This document shows positions 1-7,996 of a stretch of 64,000 nucleotides of DNA, piece after piece (positions within the stretch are counted from its first letter, which is position 1; each line of letters opens with the position of its first letter). The DNA is taken from assembly GCA_021773355.1 (NCBI GenBank), contig JAJFKE010000051.1, positions 1-64,000 of the forward strand. The letters run 5' to 3'. Both the position numbers and the translations under genes were made by a program. Under the pieces are notes generated by a model. It was not told where the DNA came from. It saw nothing but the letters and a program-made list of their open reading frames with translations, and did no database searches. This DNA comes from Gammaproteobacteria bacterium (GTDB taxonomy: Bacteria; Pseudomonadota; Gammaproteobacteria; Pseudomonadales; Pseudohongiellaceae).

Positions 1-140
1 GGGACGACACGCCTGTGGAATCATCGTTGCTAGTTGCGCCAAAAACTGGTGCTGGACTTTCCTGTTAGCCAGTTTGGTTCTTGGGTGAATCTCTTCATAC
101 AGAGTCAGTGAACGACCTCCAACAGGAATTGCTGCTCGTA

Positions 141-256
141 GGAAATGGGGACAGATTTATTTTCCATTCTGGTCTAGCAACAGATACTTTCTGACAACTG
201 AGTTTGACCAGCAAGCAGGGTAGGTGAAGATAAGCGGAAAGAAATGGTGCCCAGGG
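141..256. repeat. Cassette-end repeat, copy A (uninterrupted)
   Basis: Positions 141-238 are identical, base for base and without gaps, to 5427-5524. The match resumes at 239-256, which equals 6823-6840 on the far side of the IS481 element. Copy A is therefore the empty-site version of the copy that the element interrupted. The segment includes the motif GGGGACAGATTTATTTTCC and runs straight into a tRNA-Phe 3' remnant. In one frame both copies encode the same short tail ending at a TGA. I see no complete gene between 1 and 518; the region holds only this repeat, the tRNA remnant and the operator-like repeats before the Fic gene. Confidence 0.9.
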
Positions 257-290
257 ACGGAATCGAACCATCGACACGAGGATTTTCAGT
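245..290 (-). repeat. tRNA-Phe 3'-end remnant (att-like), first
   Basis: These 46 bases match the last 46 bases of the intact tRNA-Phe at 13362-13437 with two substitutions. They run from the CCA end through the T arm to the anticodon loop and then diverge abruptly. That is the footprint left at the far end of an element integrated into the 3' end of a tRNA gene. The flank GATAAGCGGAAAGAAA just before it is shared with the remnant at 6829. Confidence 0.85.
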
Positions 291-461
291 CAATGGTCGA
301 GCCATATGTAATTAGCTGATCTTGTTTAGTTTTTAGCGACTAAGTCTTCTAATAAAACTGGCTGTTAGGGAGCCGTAACCGATTGATTTTATTGAAGCTG
401 GGAATTAAATATTAAAAAGAATTTGGACCACTTTTGATCAGCATAGCTAACTAAATTCACA

Positions 462-510
462 TAATCTCACATTAGAATAAGCTTGCTTAATCTCACATAA
501 TCTCACATTA
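462..510. promoter_or_regulatory. Triplicate direct repeat before the fic gene (candidate operator)
   Basis: TAATCTCACAT occurs at 462-472, 488-498 and 498-508. The last two copies are offset by 10 bp, one helical turn, and the first lies 26 bp before the second. The array ends nine bases before the start codon at 519. The gene product has a C-terminal winged-helix segment, so autoregulation at these repeats is a reasonable inference. No clear -35/-10 pair or ribosome binding site is visible here. Confidence 0.6.
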
Positions 511-518
511 TGTAACAC

Positions 519-1604
519 ATGGAATGGAGAGATTTCAGATTAAGCAAACGACTGCAGCTTTCTCCAGAAGTGACGGAGAAAATATACATCATGATTGCGG
601 AAATCGATGCAGTCAAGAATACCTACGCCCTGTCCCATAAACTCCTGCCTCAAACCATAGAGCGGTTAACACAGTCTGTTATTGTCACTTCTACCGGTGC
701 GTCAAACCGAATAGAAGGCAACCGGCTGAGTGATGAAGAAGTGGAAGCACTCTATCGCAAGATGAGCATTAAGTCATTCAAGACTCGCGATGAACAGGAA
801 GTGGCGGGGTACCTTGAAATGCTGGAGCGCGTCTTTGAGCACTATGAGGATATCCCGGTAAGCGAGGGTCACATTCTTCAGTTTCACAAAGATATGCTGA
901 GCTACAGTGAGAAAGATGAAGGCCATAAAGGGCAATACAAGTTTGGGCCGAACCGTGTGGAGGCTAAAGATCAACGCGGAAAACTAGTTGGTGTGGTATT
1001 CGATCCCACGCCTCCCCATTTAACCGCAAAGGAAATGCGTGATTTGATTGATTGGTATCACTGGGCCGAGGATGAGAAGTTCAAACATCCTTTAATCTTG
1101 GTTGCCAATTTTGTGTTTGAGTACCTGGCTATTCATCCATTTCAGGACGGTAATGGGCGGACGAGCCGCTTGCTCACCAATTTGATGTTGCTGCAGCACG
1201 GTTATAACTTCACGACATTGGTTTCACACGAAAGGCTGATTGAAGAAAGTAAGGCTGAGTATTATCTCGCGCTTAGCAAAGCTCAAAAGAAATGGAAGAA
1301 AGCCAAGGAAGACGTCACGCCCTGGTTGCTCTATATTTTTGAGATTTTTCTGCAACAGGCGCGGCAGGCACAGCAGCTCCTAGAAAGCGATCAGTTTGAA
1401 TATTTGCTATCGGACAAGCAACTTGCACTCTGGCAATGGGCGCGGGGGTTGGATCGTAAAGAGTTCAGCCGTAAAGACGCGATTGAAGGGCTTGGATTTC
1501 CTGCAAGAACCGTAGAACAAATAATTAAAAAGCTTGTCGGTATGAAAAGACTCGAACAGCTAGGTCAGGGACGGGCAACTAGATATCGGATCATGGATAA
1601 GTAA
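519..1604 (+). CDS. Fic domain protein with inhibitory helix and C-terminal winged helix
   Basis: The 361-residue protein belongs to the Fic/DOC family, whose members usually transfer AMP from ATP to target-protein side chains. The complete active-site motif HPFQDGNGR is at residues 206-214, with the catalytic His at 206. An inhibitory-helix motif of the (S/T)xxxE(G/N) type, SNRIEG, is at 62-67, ahead of the Fic core. This is the class II arrangement in which the Glu blocks ATP binding. Residues about 315-358 look like a winged-helix DNA-binding domain, which fits the direct repeats just upstream. The gene stands alone in its cassette between two tRNA-Phe remnants. No antitoxin partner is visible, as expected when inhibition is built in. 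The target protein is unknown. There is no good Shine-Dalgarno sequence before 519. Confidence 0.93.
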   Translation: MEWRDFRLSKRLQLSPEVTEKIYIMIAEIDAVKNTYALSHKLLPQTIERLTQSVIVTSTGASNRIEGNRLSDEEVEALYRKMSIKSFKTRDEQEVAGYLEMLERVFEHYEDIPVSEGHILQFHKDMLSYSEKDEGHKGQYKFGPNRVEAKDQRGKLVGVVFDPTPPHLTAKEMRDLIDWYHWAEDEKFKHPLILVANFVFEYLAIHPFQDGNGRTSRLLTNLMLLQHGYNFTTLVSHERLIEESKAEYYLALSKAQKKWKKAKEDVTPWLLYIFEIFLQQARQAQQLLESDQFEYLLSDKQLALWQWARGLDRKEFSRKDAIEGLGFPARTVEQIIKKLVGMKRLEQLGQGRATRYRIMDK

Positions 1605-1627
1605 TTCCATAAAGAGCGATGGGAGAG

Positions 1628-1735
1628 GTGTTACCTATGTGTCCGGAATACACCTTCGATGAGGAACAGAACCGGGCGGACCGATGGGTGAAAATCCAAT
1701 CGATTACAATGTGTTACCTATATCTTCGGAATACA
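1628..1735. mobile_element. IS481-type terminal-repeat remnant
   Basis: Two copies of a TGTTACCTAT..TCCGG/TTCGG motif, each followed by AATACACC, lie at 1628-1655 and 1711-1736. They resemble the two sub-repeats that make up each end of the complete IS481-family element at 5525-6818. No transposase coding sequence is present between them. The segment looks like a decayed end or a solo-end derivative of a related element. Confidence 0.6.
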
Positions 1736-1747
1736 CCCCCGCATGGA

Positions 1748-1793
1748 TGGTGCCCAGGGGTGGGATCGAATCATCAACTCTAGGATTCTCAAC
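1748..1793 (-). repeat. tRNA-Phe 3'-end remnant (att-like), second, degenerate
   Basis: Starting TGGTGCCCAGGGG, this segment aligns with the intact tRNA-Phe 3' end with about ten differences. It is preceded by CCCGCATGGA, nearly the same flank as the remnant at 4790 (CCCGCATGAA). Those two therefore seem to form a related pair, distinct from the pair at 245 and 6829. Confidence 0.65.
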
Positions 1794-1812
1794 TACTTTA
1801 TATAGTTCCAAC

Positions 1813-2961
1813 TCAAGGGCAAGGATTATAACTTGTGTCTGAAGATAACCGTTTCGCTTCTGCAACCAAGTTCTGAAATGCTATTTTCTCCCCCAAATTC
1901 AGAAAGTCGTAGAGCCAATTGGAATAAAGCCTCTCATCGTACTGAGATAGCACCATGGACTTACTAATGTCTAAACTGAAAAACGTTTCATTAAATTCGT
2001 CTTGTCTTTCTTCCAGCAATTCTAATGATTGATCATCTCCTAAGGCTGTAAATGCGTTGCGTTCCAAACTCAGCCCTATGCTTGTACCAAAAGATGTACT
2101 TGATTCATTTTCAAGAAGGCTTCCGAATGCGGCGCAAGAATTTGCGAGCTCTTGATTTGTGTTAGACCCTTCTCGGCACATCCCTACAATCGTGTCTAGA
2201 CTTCTCCCTCGTAATTTTGACGCCACCGTCATCATCTCTCTAACTAAATTTGCCGAATCAGGTAAATTGCCTGCATTAACATTTCTTTGAATTTCTACAA
2301 AATCAGAATACAAATCATAGTAGTCGCGACTTTCCGCAGATTGAGCCAATAGTTCATGAGCGCTGTCTAAATTTCCTTTGGTATATTCATAAGCTGACAA
2401 TAGTGACAATGAGAATCCGTCTTCATTTGATATGTTCTGTAACCTATTCGTTAAGTCCGTACCGCATGCTGAGTGTTCAGGAAGGTCTAAGCATGAAGAA
2501 ATCAAATTTTTGAGCAAAAATTCATTGTCTGAATTATTTTCTAAGAGCTGATCCAGCTGAGTGATGCGTGAAGTGATATTTTCTGTGGTTGAGTACACTA
2601 ATTTGTATATTTCCACATCGATCCCAAATTGATTCGGATCAATATTAAGGGTTTCAGAAATTAGATCTTTTCTTAGTTCCGTTTCAACTAGATTAGTCGA
2701 GTTTGGGAGCGGAGGAATTTCACATTCAACAATACTGTCGCTTTGCTGGTCTTCATCAATATCATCAGCTGCTATAGATGAACTAGATAGATCACTCGCT
2801 AATTCAATTCCAACTAGTTCGCGAGAATTGTTCGCCCTAACCTCGGGGCGCTCAATATCATCAGGGATTTGGTCATCAAAAAACCATGCTGAAACTATGA
2901 ATGCGATAGCAATAGTGGCAAATACAAATGCATATCCCATATATATCTTTAGTTTAAACAT
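1813..2961 (-). CDS. Membrane-anchored protein of unknown function
   Basis: I do not recognise this 382-residue protein. Residues about 8-28 form one strongly hydrophobic segment followed by acidic sequence, so it is probably a signal-anchored protein with a long exported C-terminal part. The body is rich in Leu, Ser, Asn and Glu and looks helical. It contains several Cys (for example in CEIPP and CGTDL), compatible with periplasmic disulfides. The DNA is AT-rich compared with the core genes of the window, consistent with foreign origin. It lies downstream of and in the same direction as the secreted protein at 3096-4001, but a hairpin at 3048-3080 separates them. No weak-similarity function is offered. 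Confidence 0.7.
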   Translation of the reverse strand: MFKLKIYMGYAFVFATIAIAFIVSAWFFDDQIPDDIERPEVRANNSRELVGIELASDLSSSSIAADDIDEDQQSDSIVECEIPPLPNSTNLVETELRKDLISETLNIDPNQFGIDVEIYKLVYSTTENITSRITQLDQLLENNSDNEFLLKNLISSCLDLPEHSACGTDLTNRLQNISNEDGFSLSLLSAYEYTKGNLDSAHELLAQSAESRDYYDLYSDFVEIQRNVNAGNLPDSANLVREMMTVASKLRGRSLDTIVGMCREGSNTNQELANSCAAFGSLLENESSTSFGTSIGLSLERNAFTALGDDQSLELLEERQDEFNETFFSLDISKSMVLSQYDERLYSNWLYDFLNLGEKIAFQNLVAEAKRLSSDTSYNPCP

Positions 2962-3047
2962 ATTGTCTATGAGGCCTTATGTATAAAAGTCCTAGATGAA
3001 AAACATAAATCTTTGAGAGTGCAATGTTGATTTTACTTCAAACTAAT

Positions 3048-3080
3048 ATTGAGCCCCACCAGAAGAAAGTGGAGCTCAAT
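3048..3080 (-). terminator. Hairpin between two island genes, terminator-like
   Basis: The arms ATTGAGCcCCAC and GTGGaGCTCAAT pair over 12 bp with one mismatch, around a 9-base loop. On the minus strand the hairpin follows the stop of the secreted calcium-binding protein gene by 15 bases. It is followed by an AT-rich stretch but not a clean T run, so factor-independent termination is only probable. Confidence 0.5.
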
Positions 3081-3095
3081 ACTAGATGAGGTAAA

Positions 3096-4001
3096 TTACT
3101 CTCTAATTTGCTTAAATATTACATCAACGACATCAATATAGACATCTTGTCCCCTTTCTTTCTTCAATGCTGTTCCTTGGAAGATTAGTCCATTGCCAAA
3201 TTCATCCGTTTCTGGCAAAAACTCGTAATCCAGGCTTATTTCTCTAACCCCTTTACTTTGCATTGTTCTAATCTCACTGTTTTCAGAAATACCATCTTGG
3301 TTAGAATCAGTCCAAAATCGCAATCGTTTAAATTGGTCATCGTCTTTTGAAATAATTCCGTCTCCGTTCCCACCCCAAGCCGGATCATCCAATTCTGTTA
3401 GCGCGATGTAGCCAAATTCTGCTTGCTCCCCTGACAACAAGTATGTGCCGTTTCCAAACAATTCTGTTCCGTCATCAACTAAGTTATTTTCATTCCTATC
3501 AAGAACTAGAAAGGCATCGTCGTCATTAGGGATAGTCCAGGCTACTTCTTCCTGTATACCATCAGAATTGACATCAAAGAACACTGGATCTGTGTCTACG
3601 TTCGAAAAATTAAACCCGTCTCCATCCAAGTCAAACACAAGTGGATCACTTTGATCTTCGCAAGTCTGTTCCGGACCTGCGACCAGCGTTAAGTCAAATC
3701 TCAATGTAGAATAAAAGCTTATATATTCGTATTGAGCACCTGTACAATCCATGAATGTAATGTATGCGTCTTTGCCCGCATTTCTTGCACACTTTAATGG
3801 TGTAGGTGACCCGCCGCACATCCAAATTTCTAACGGACCATCATCTTGAAAACACTGCATTCGCGATGCTTGATCGGAAAAGTGAGAATAGAAACAATCA
3901 GTATCCCAATAATAATCTGGGGTTGGAGGAGTCTGGGCGGTAGCTTGGGTGCTAAGTATGAAAAGGAAAAGGGTCGTAAGAATAGTTTTCGTGAACTTCA
4001 T
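3096..4001 (-). CDS. Secreted protein with EF-hand-like calcium-binding loops
   Basis: The 301-residue protein begins with a clear signal peptide (about residues 1-23, ending ATAQ). The start at 4001 is an ATG preceded by AGAGAAG at good spacing; the upstream TTG gives only two more residues. The second half carries repeated Asp-rich loops: DLDGDGFNF, DVNSDGIQE, DRNENNLVDDGTELFG, GNGDGIISKDDD and DSNQDGISENSE. This pattern is typical of the calcium-binding segment found in many large RTX-like and VCBS-type exported proteins. Here it stands on a short protein with Cys pairs in the N-terminal half. It is probably a periplasmic or extracellular calcium-stabilised protein. Its biological role is unknown. 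It is part of the AT-rich second cassette. Confidence 0.75.
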   Translation of the reverse strand: MKFTKTILTTLFLFILSTQATAQTPPTPDYYWDTDCFYSHFSDQASRMQCFQDDGPLEIWMCGGSPTPLKCARNAGKDAYITFMDCTGAQYEYISFYSTLRFDLTLVAGPEQTCEDQSDPLVFDLDGDGFNFSNVDTDPVFFDVNSDGIQEEVAWTIPNDDDAFLVLDRNENNLVDDGTELFGNGTYLLSGEQAEFGYIALTELDDPAWGGNGDGIISKDDDQFKRLRFWTDSNQDGISENSEIRTMQSKGVREISLDYEFLPETDEFGNGLIFQGTALKKERGQDVYIDVVDVIFKQIRE

Positions 4002-4373
4002 GATCAAACTTCTCTAAATATTCGGAAAACAAAAATATAAGGAATTGCCAAATTGGCATTACGTTTACTGCGTCCTTGCTGCTCCACAAAAAAGTGAGCA
4101 CTAAATCCCACGAAATTCATACTATCAATATCGTGAGATACAATCTATACTTTGTGCAACAAAAAATTAGAAAGATAAGGATTGGGTCGTAAGAGAGATT
4201 TAAATTTTAAGATTTCAGTGCGGACTTTTTTTGCGTACTGGGTTGAAGCTAGGTTGAGTATTTTGAAGTTTTTGGGTTCCAGTCTGGTGTTAGCTTTTAG
4301 GTAGTATGTATCTGTTTTGGATGAATTCAATTTTTTCGACAGACAAAGAATTCCTGGGCGCGCTTCCAACTAA
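4002..4373. other. Non-coding AT-rich gap
   Basis: This stretch separates the minus-strand secreted-protein gene from the small plus-strand membrane-protein gene. Only short open frames without translation signals occur here. I see no RNA gene, hairpin terminator or recognisable promoter. Confidence 0.5.
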
Positions 4374-4664
4374 ATGATTACATTGTTTACGGGTTTCGCA
4401 ATTACATTCGTGACACTTGTTGTATCTGCGACCATAATTCATTTTCCCAAGCAATATGGAAAATTTTTAGCGGCATCTGTCGTGTTCAGCGTTCTTTCGG
4501 TATTGCCCCTACCTGTAGGATTGATTGATTCGTTTTTACCTCTTGTTGGCATGTACGTGGTACTAATTGGTACGGACTATCAAAGCCACGAAAAAATCAT
4601 GAAACTTTGTATAGTGCACTTCTGCCTTAATTTATTAATCATTGCAGTCACAATATTTTATTAG
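4374..4664 (+). CDS. Small hydrophobic membrane protein, unknown
   Basis: The 96-residue product is hydrophobic almost throughout, with three likely transmembrane segments (about residues 4-24, 31-66 as one or two spans, and 78-95). I do not recognise the family. There is no convincing ribosome binding site before the ATG. The consistent membrane-protein composition favours a real gene over a chance frame, but not strongly. It sits at the end of the second cassette, just before the tRNA-Phe remnant at 4790. Confidence 0.45.
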   Translation: MITLFTGFAITFVTLVVSATIIHFPKQYGKFLAASVVFSVLSVLPLPVGLIDSFLPLVGMYVVLIGTDYQSHEKIMKLCIVHFCLNLLIIAVTIFY

Positions 4665-4789
4665 TATTGGATACAGAATTATTCAACATAGAAATTTTGA
4701 AAGCTGCTATCGAAACTGCTTCAATCTCTACAAATAAAGGGGCTCATTTCGGAAAGAGCAATGTTTTGATGCTCTGAAGCCCGCATGAA

Positions 4790-4833
4790 TGGTGCCAGGC
4801 GGCGATATAGAACCACCGACACCGGGATAAAAG
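4790..4833 (-). repeat. tRNA-Phe 3'-end remnant (att-like), third, most degenerate
   Basis: The sequence starts TGGTGCC and keeps GAACCACCGACAC of the T arm, with several substitutions and small indels elsewhere. The flank CCCGCATGAA matches the one at 1738-1747. Between 4665 and 5003 I see nothing else that can be supported. Confidence 0.55.
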
Positions 4834-5003
4834 ATCTTGAACTTTCCAGTAATACCTATTACTGGAGGTGAAGATTTATCAGAGACTTTATACTGACAAA
4901 TCTCACAGGGGAAAGAAGTGTTGCCCTTTCTAAGCGAGCACTTACGTCAAATATTTATATTGGCCATTGTTTTGAATCAGCTAAAGGGTTGACAATTAGC
5001 CCC

Positions 5004-5480
5004 ATGGACGCAGCTATACTCAATCGAATGAGAAATATCCTTACGGTTTACCGAGATACCTGGCAAGGGGAAACAAATAAACCTTTCGGTTGGGGTGATC
5101 TTGCTGGGATGATCGAGGAACATTATCTTGAAAAGACGGGGGTAGATCTGCACTTCCGCAAAAATAGCCTAGAAAACTTTGTAAGAGGGCTTGAGCATAT
5201 CGATCCTGATAAGCGTAATGCTGGCATTCGACGTTATTCCAAACCTGAACCTGAACGTGTTGAAGCAATCATTGGCTTTTTGACTGACGAAGGCAGCGAT
5301 GGGTTTTTCTGTTCAAGAGGAGAACTCTTCGCCCTCCCAGAGAAACAGGCTCCTGTTTTTTTGCTAAATTATCTCCACGATAATAAGTCTCCTGACCATT
5401 ACCTTTCCGCCAAATGCCTGCACGCGGGAAATGGGGACAGATTTATTTTCCATTCTGGTCTAGCAACAGATACTTTCTGA
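5004..5480 (+). CDS. Unknown protein, probably truncated at a cassette end
   Basis: The 158-residue frame starts at an ATG (5004); a TTG five codons upstream (4989) is also possible and lies right after AAAGGG. I do not recognise the fold. Visible features are an N-terminal helical stretch and a WGDLAGMIEE segment. The last 17 residues are encoded by the 98-bp repeat that also occurs at 141-238, so this C-terminus is a junction product and the native end was probably lost. The cassette context (Fic protein, IS element nearby) is accessory. No function is proposed. Confidence 0.5.
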   Translation: MDAAILNRMRNILTVYRDTWQGETNKPFGWGDLAGMIEEHYLEKTGVDLHFRKNSLENFVRGLEHIDPDKRNAGIRRYSKPEPERVEAIIGFLTDEGSDGFFCSRGELFALPEKQAPVFLLNYLHDNKSPDHYLSAKCLHAGNGDRFIFHSGLATDTF

Positions 5481-5524
5481 CAACTGAGTTTGACCAGCAA
5501 GCAGGGTAGGTGAAGATAAGCGGA
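5427..5524. repeat. Cassette-end repeat, copy B (interrupted by IS481)
   Basis: These 98 bases are identical to 141-238. In copy A the next bases lead directly into a tRNA-Phe remnant. Here the IS481 element intervenes and the match resumes at 6823. Perfect identity over 98 bp points to a recent duplication or gene conversion. Confidence 0.9.
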
Positions 5525-6818
5525 TGTGCTTCCTGACACATAGGTTACAGACTATACCGGAGACATAGGTTACACAATTGAGCATTTGGGGGGTTCCCAG
5601 ATGCCTTGGCAAGAGTGTAATCGTATGGATGAAAGACTTAGATTTGTAGCGCGATTGCTTGATGGCGATAAGATGGCTGCCGTGTGTCGTGAATTCGGTA
5701 TCTCTCGAAAAACTGGATACAAGATATTCAATCGCTACAAGGATTTTGGGATTCAGGGGCTGGAAGACAAAGCGCGAAGACCCTACCGGCACGTCAATAA
5801 ACTCCCTTTCCAGATCGAAAAAGCCATTGTCAAAATCAAGCAGGAGCACTCTACTTGGGGTGCGCCGAAGATCCGTGACAAGCTAGCCAAACTCTATCCG
5901 ATGGTTAAGCCGCCAGCAAAGAGCACAGTTCACGCTGTGCTTGATCGCCATGGTTTGGTTAAGCGTCGCAAGCGACGGCGCTACAAAGCACAGGGCACTC
6001 AGCTGAATGCAGCCCCCTCTCCGAATACTTTGTGGTGTGCGGACTACAAAGGCCAGTTCATGCTGGGCAACAAGAAGTATTGTTATCCACTAACGATTAC
6101 TGACCAACGATCACGCTTTTTGTTAGCTTGTGAAGGATTAGAATCGGTGAAGGAAATTGGTGCTTTCCCAGTGTTTGAGCAGACTTTCAAGGAGTTTGGT
6201 CTACCAACGGCTATCCGAACTGACAATGGTGTCCCGTTCTCATCACCACAGGCTCTGTTTGGTCTTAGCCGACCCTCGATCTGGTGGCTACGCCTTGGCA
6301 TTGCTATCGAAAGGACAAAACCCGGGCACCCTGAACAGAATGGACGTCATGAGCGAATGCACCTGACACTCAAAAAGGAAGCGACAAAACCGGCTAGTTA
6401 TAATTTCCTCCAGCAACAAAGTCGGTTTGATAACTTCATCGAGGGTTACAATAACGAGCGTCCTCATCAGGCACTAAACGGTATGTACCCAGGTGAAGTG
6501 TATACGCCGTCAGCTCGTGAGTACTTCCGTCCAGAGGTGCCAGAGTATCCGTTTCATGACCGTACCATTCTTGTTACTCAGTGCGGCAGAATTTGCATGG
6601 GCCGACGGAAGATTAATCTTAGCACTGTGTTTGGTGGCCAACATATTGGTATAAGAGAGGTCGCTGACAGGATTTGGCTTGTCAGCTTTATGGAGTTTGA
6701 TATAGGCTTTTTCGACGAAGAAGAGAACAGGGTGGAGCCGGTGGGAACAAATCCATTTGCTCCAAAAGTGTTACCCATGTCTCCGGTATAAAGTGTTACC
6801 TATGTGTCCGGTACGGAC
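5525..6818. mobile_element. Complete IS481-family insertion sequence with 4-bp target duplication
   Basis: The element is 1294 bp. CGGA is duplicated at 5521-5524 and 6819-6822, and the uninterrupted sequence at 235-238 has a single CGGA, so the ends are fixed by comparison. Each end carries two tandem sub-repeats in inverted orientation: GACACATAGGTTACAG and CCGGAGACATAGGTTACAC on the left; on the right, the reverse complements GACACATAGGTAACAC and CCGGAGACATGGGTAACAC. The single transposase frame is intact, so the copy could be active. Confidence 0.9.
5601..6791 (+). CDS. IS481-family DDE transposase
   Basis: The 396-residue product starts MPWQECNRMDERLRFV, the usual start of this family, so ATG 5601 is preferred over the in-frame TTG at 5586. 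It lies just after a G-rich run that can serve as ribosome binding site. An N-terminal helix-turn-helix (FGISRKTGYKIFNRY) binds the element ends. The RNase H-like core has the three acidic residues: D148 in CADYKGQF, D208 in RTDNGVPF and E251 in NGRHERMH. The family's C-terminal NNERPHQALN motif follows. No frameshift or stop is seen. It catalyses cut-and-paste or copy transposition of its own element. Confidence 0.95.
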   Translation: MPWQECNRMDERLRFVARLLDGDKMAAVCREFGISRKTGYKIFNRYKDFGIQGLEDKARRPYRHVNKLPFQIEKAIVKIKQEHSTWGAPKIRDKLAKLYPMVKPPAKSTVHAVLDRHGLVKRRKRRRYKAQGTQLNAAPSPNTLWCADYKGQFMLGNKKYCYPLTITDQRSRFLLACEGLESVKEIGAFPVFEQTFKEFGLPTAIRTDNGVPFSSPQALFGLSRPSIWWLRLGIAIERTKPGHPEQNGRHERMHLTLKKEATKPASYNFLQQQSRFDNFIEGYNNERPHQALNGMYPGEVYTPSAREYFRPEVPEYPFHDRTILVTQCGRICMGRRKINLSTVFGGQHIGIREVADRIWLVSFMEFDIGFFDEEENRVEPVGTNPFAPKVLPMSPV

Positions 6819-6828
6819 CGGAAAGAAA

Positions 6829-6950
6829 TGGTGCCCAGGGGCGGAATCGAACCACCGACACGAGGATTTTCAGTAGACCGCTTGACCGATTCCTTATTTG
6901 AATCAATGAGTTAAAACTACGAAATCAGAGTGTGCTAAGAAGTGTGCTAT
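6829..6950 (-). repeat. tRNA-Phe 3'-end remnant plus conserved arm, fourth
   Basis: The first 46 bases (6829-6874) are identical to the 3' end of the intact tRNA-Phe. The next 76 bases are non-tRNA sequence that aligns, without net gaps, with the same position at 8811-8886. They end in the direct repeat AGTGTGCTAAG-AAGTGTGCTAT. The shared arm implies that the same recombinase or element family produced both junctions. Positions 6951-7175 contain no gene that I can support. Confidence 0.88.
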
Positions 6951-7175
6951 AAGTTTCAAGTAGAAGTAGCAGAAATTACTGTATTTTTACTCAGCTCCCG
7001 TTTTATTCCTTACCGGAATTTGCAACTTGCGCTAACCTTTCCTCAAGTGTTTGACCTCGTTGAAGACTAAAATCTATGTATGTAAACGGTGTTGCCGGCT
7101 GGCTTACTTTATTCAATGTTACTGCGTAGTTCTGACAGTAATCCGCTATCAGCAGGTTTTAAACTTCGCCCAGGC

Positions 7176-7934
7176 TCACCCTGTCAATTTACCAACTGCA
7201 TGCAACCCCTCGCTCAGCAAAAAAGTCATGTCCGGTTGCACAGCACCAACCATTGCTTCGCTATCATAGAGTTGCATGGCAAACTCGGCGACTTCTTCTG
7301 CCGTGTGGAACTGAAAGCCTTCCAAATCTTTTTCCGAGGTAGGCATCTGTGAGCCATCCAATGCGTTAAGCATGAATTCAGTGGCTATTGGTCCGGGCGC
7401 GAGCAGTTGTGCACGCATCGCTTGTTTCTGGCTAGCGAGTTCTTGTGCAAGCCCTTCAGTTAGCGCAGTAACAAAAAACTTAGTTGCAGAGTAGGGTATC
7501 GAACTCTCGAATAATGCATAACCCGCCCCGGATGCAACATTCATGAGCCGAGCTGCTTGTTGATGTTTTAGCTGGCTGAACGCTGCTGTTAACACGGCCA
7601 CGGCGGTCACGTTCACTGCAATCATGGAGCGCATCATTTCTGGCGTCGTGTCCCACGTGTAATCCCAGTGGCCAAAGGCTGCATTGTTGATCAATACTTC
7701 GATGCCAAGCTTGGGCAGCTCATTGGCAAGGTTTTGTACCTGTTCTGCATCCGCGAGATCAACCACTCGATATTCAGCGCTTGGTGCACCTGAGTCGAGA
7801 AGCTCCACTTGCAAGTTTTCTAGCAGAGATTCGCGTCGCGCGACGACAACTAACCGGTCTCCGCGACTAGCAAATTGTTTTGCAATTGCAGCGCCTAATC
7901 CACTGCTCGCACCTGTAACCATTACATTCGCCAT
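7176..7934 (-). CDS. Short-chain dehydrogenase/reductase
   Basis: This 252-residue protein is a classical SDR that should use NAD(P)(H) to oxidise or reduce a small molecule in the cytoplasm. The nucleotide-binding glycine motif TGASSGLG is at 7-14, NNAA at 83-86, and the catalytic set is S135, Y148 and K152 (PYSATK). The substrate cannot be read from sequence. It follows the TetR regulator gene by 62 bp on the same strand, so the two are probably one unit controlled by the palindrome at 8632-8659. It is cargo of the cassette between the remnants at 6829 and 8765. Confidence 0.93.
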   Translation of the reverse strand: MANVMVTGASSGLGAAIAKQFASRGDRLVVVARRESLLENLQVELLDSGAPSAEYRVVDLADAEQVQNLANELPKLGIEVLINNAAFGHWDYTWDTTPEMMRSMIAVNVTAVAVLTAAFSQLKHQQAARLMNVASGAGYALFESSIPYSATKFFVTALTEGLAQELASQKQAMRAQLLAPGPIATEFMLNALDGSQMPTSEKDLEGFQFHTAEEVAEFAMQLYDSEAMVGAVQPDMTFLLSEGLHAVGKLTG

Positions 7935-7996
7935 AATTTTTCCTTAGATATCAAAATGTGTGGACTCTGAATTTTCCCAAATCAAGCGTGTCAAAT

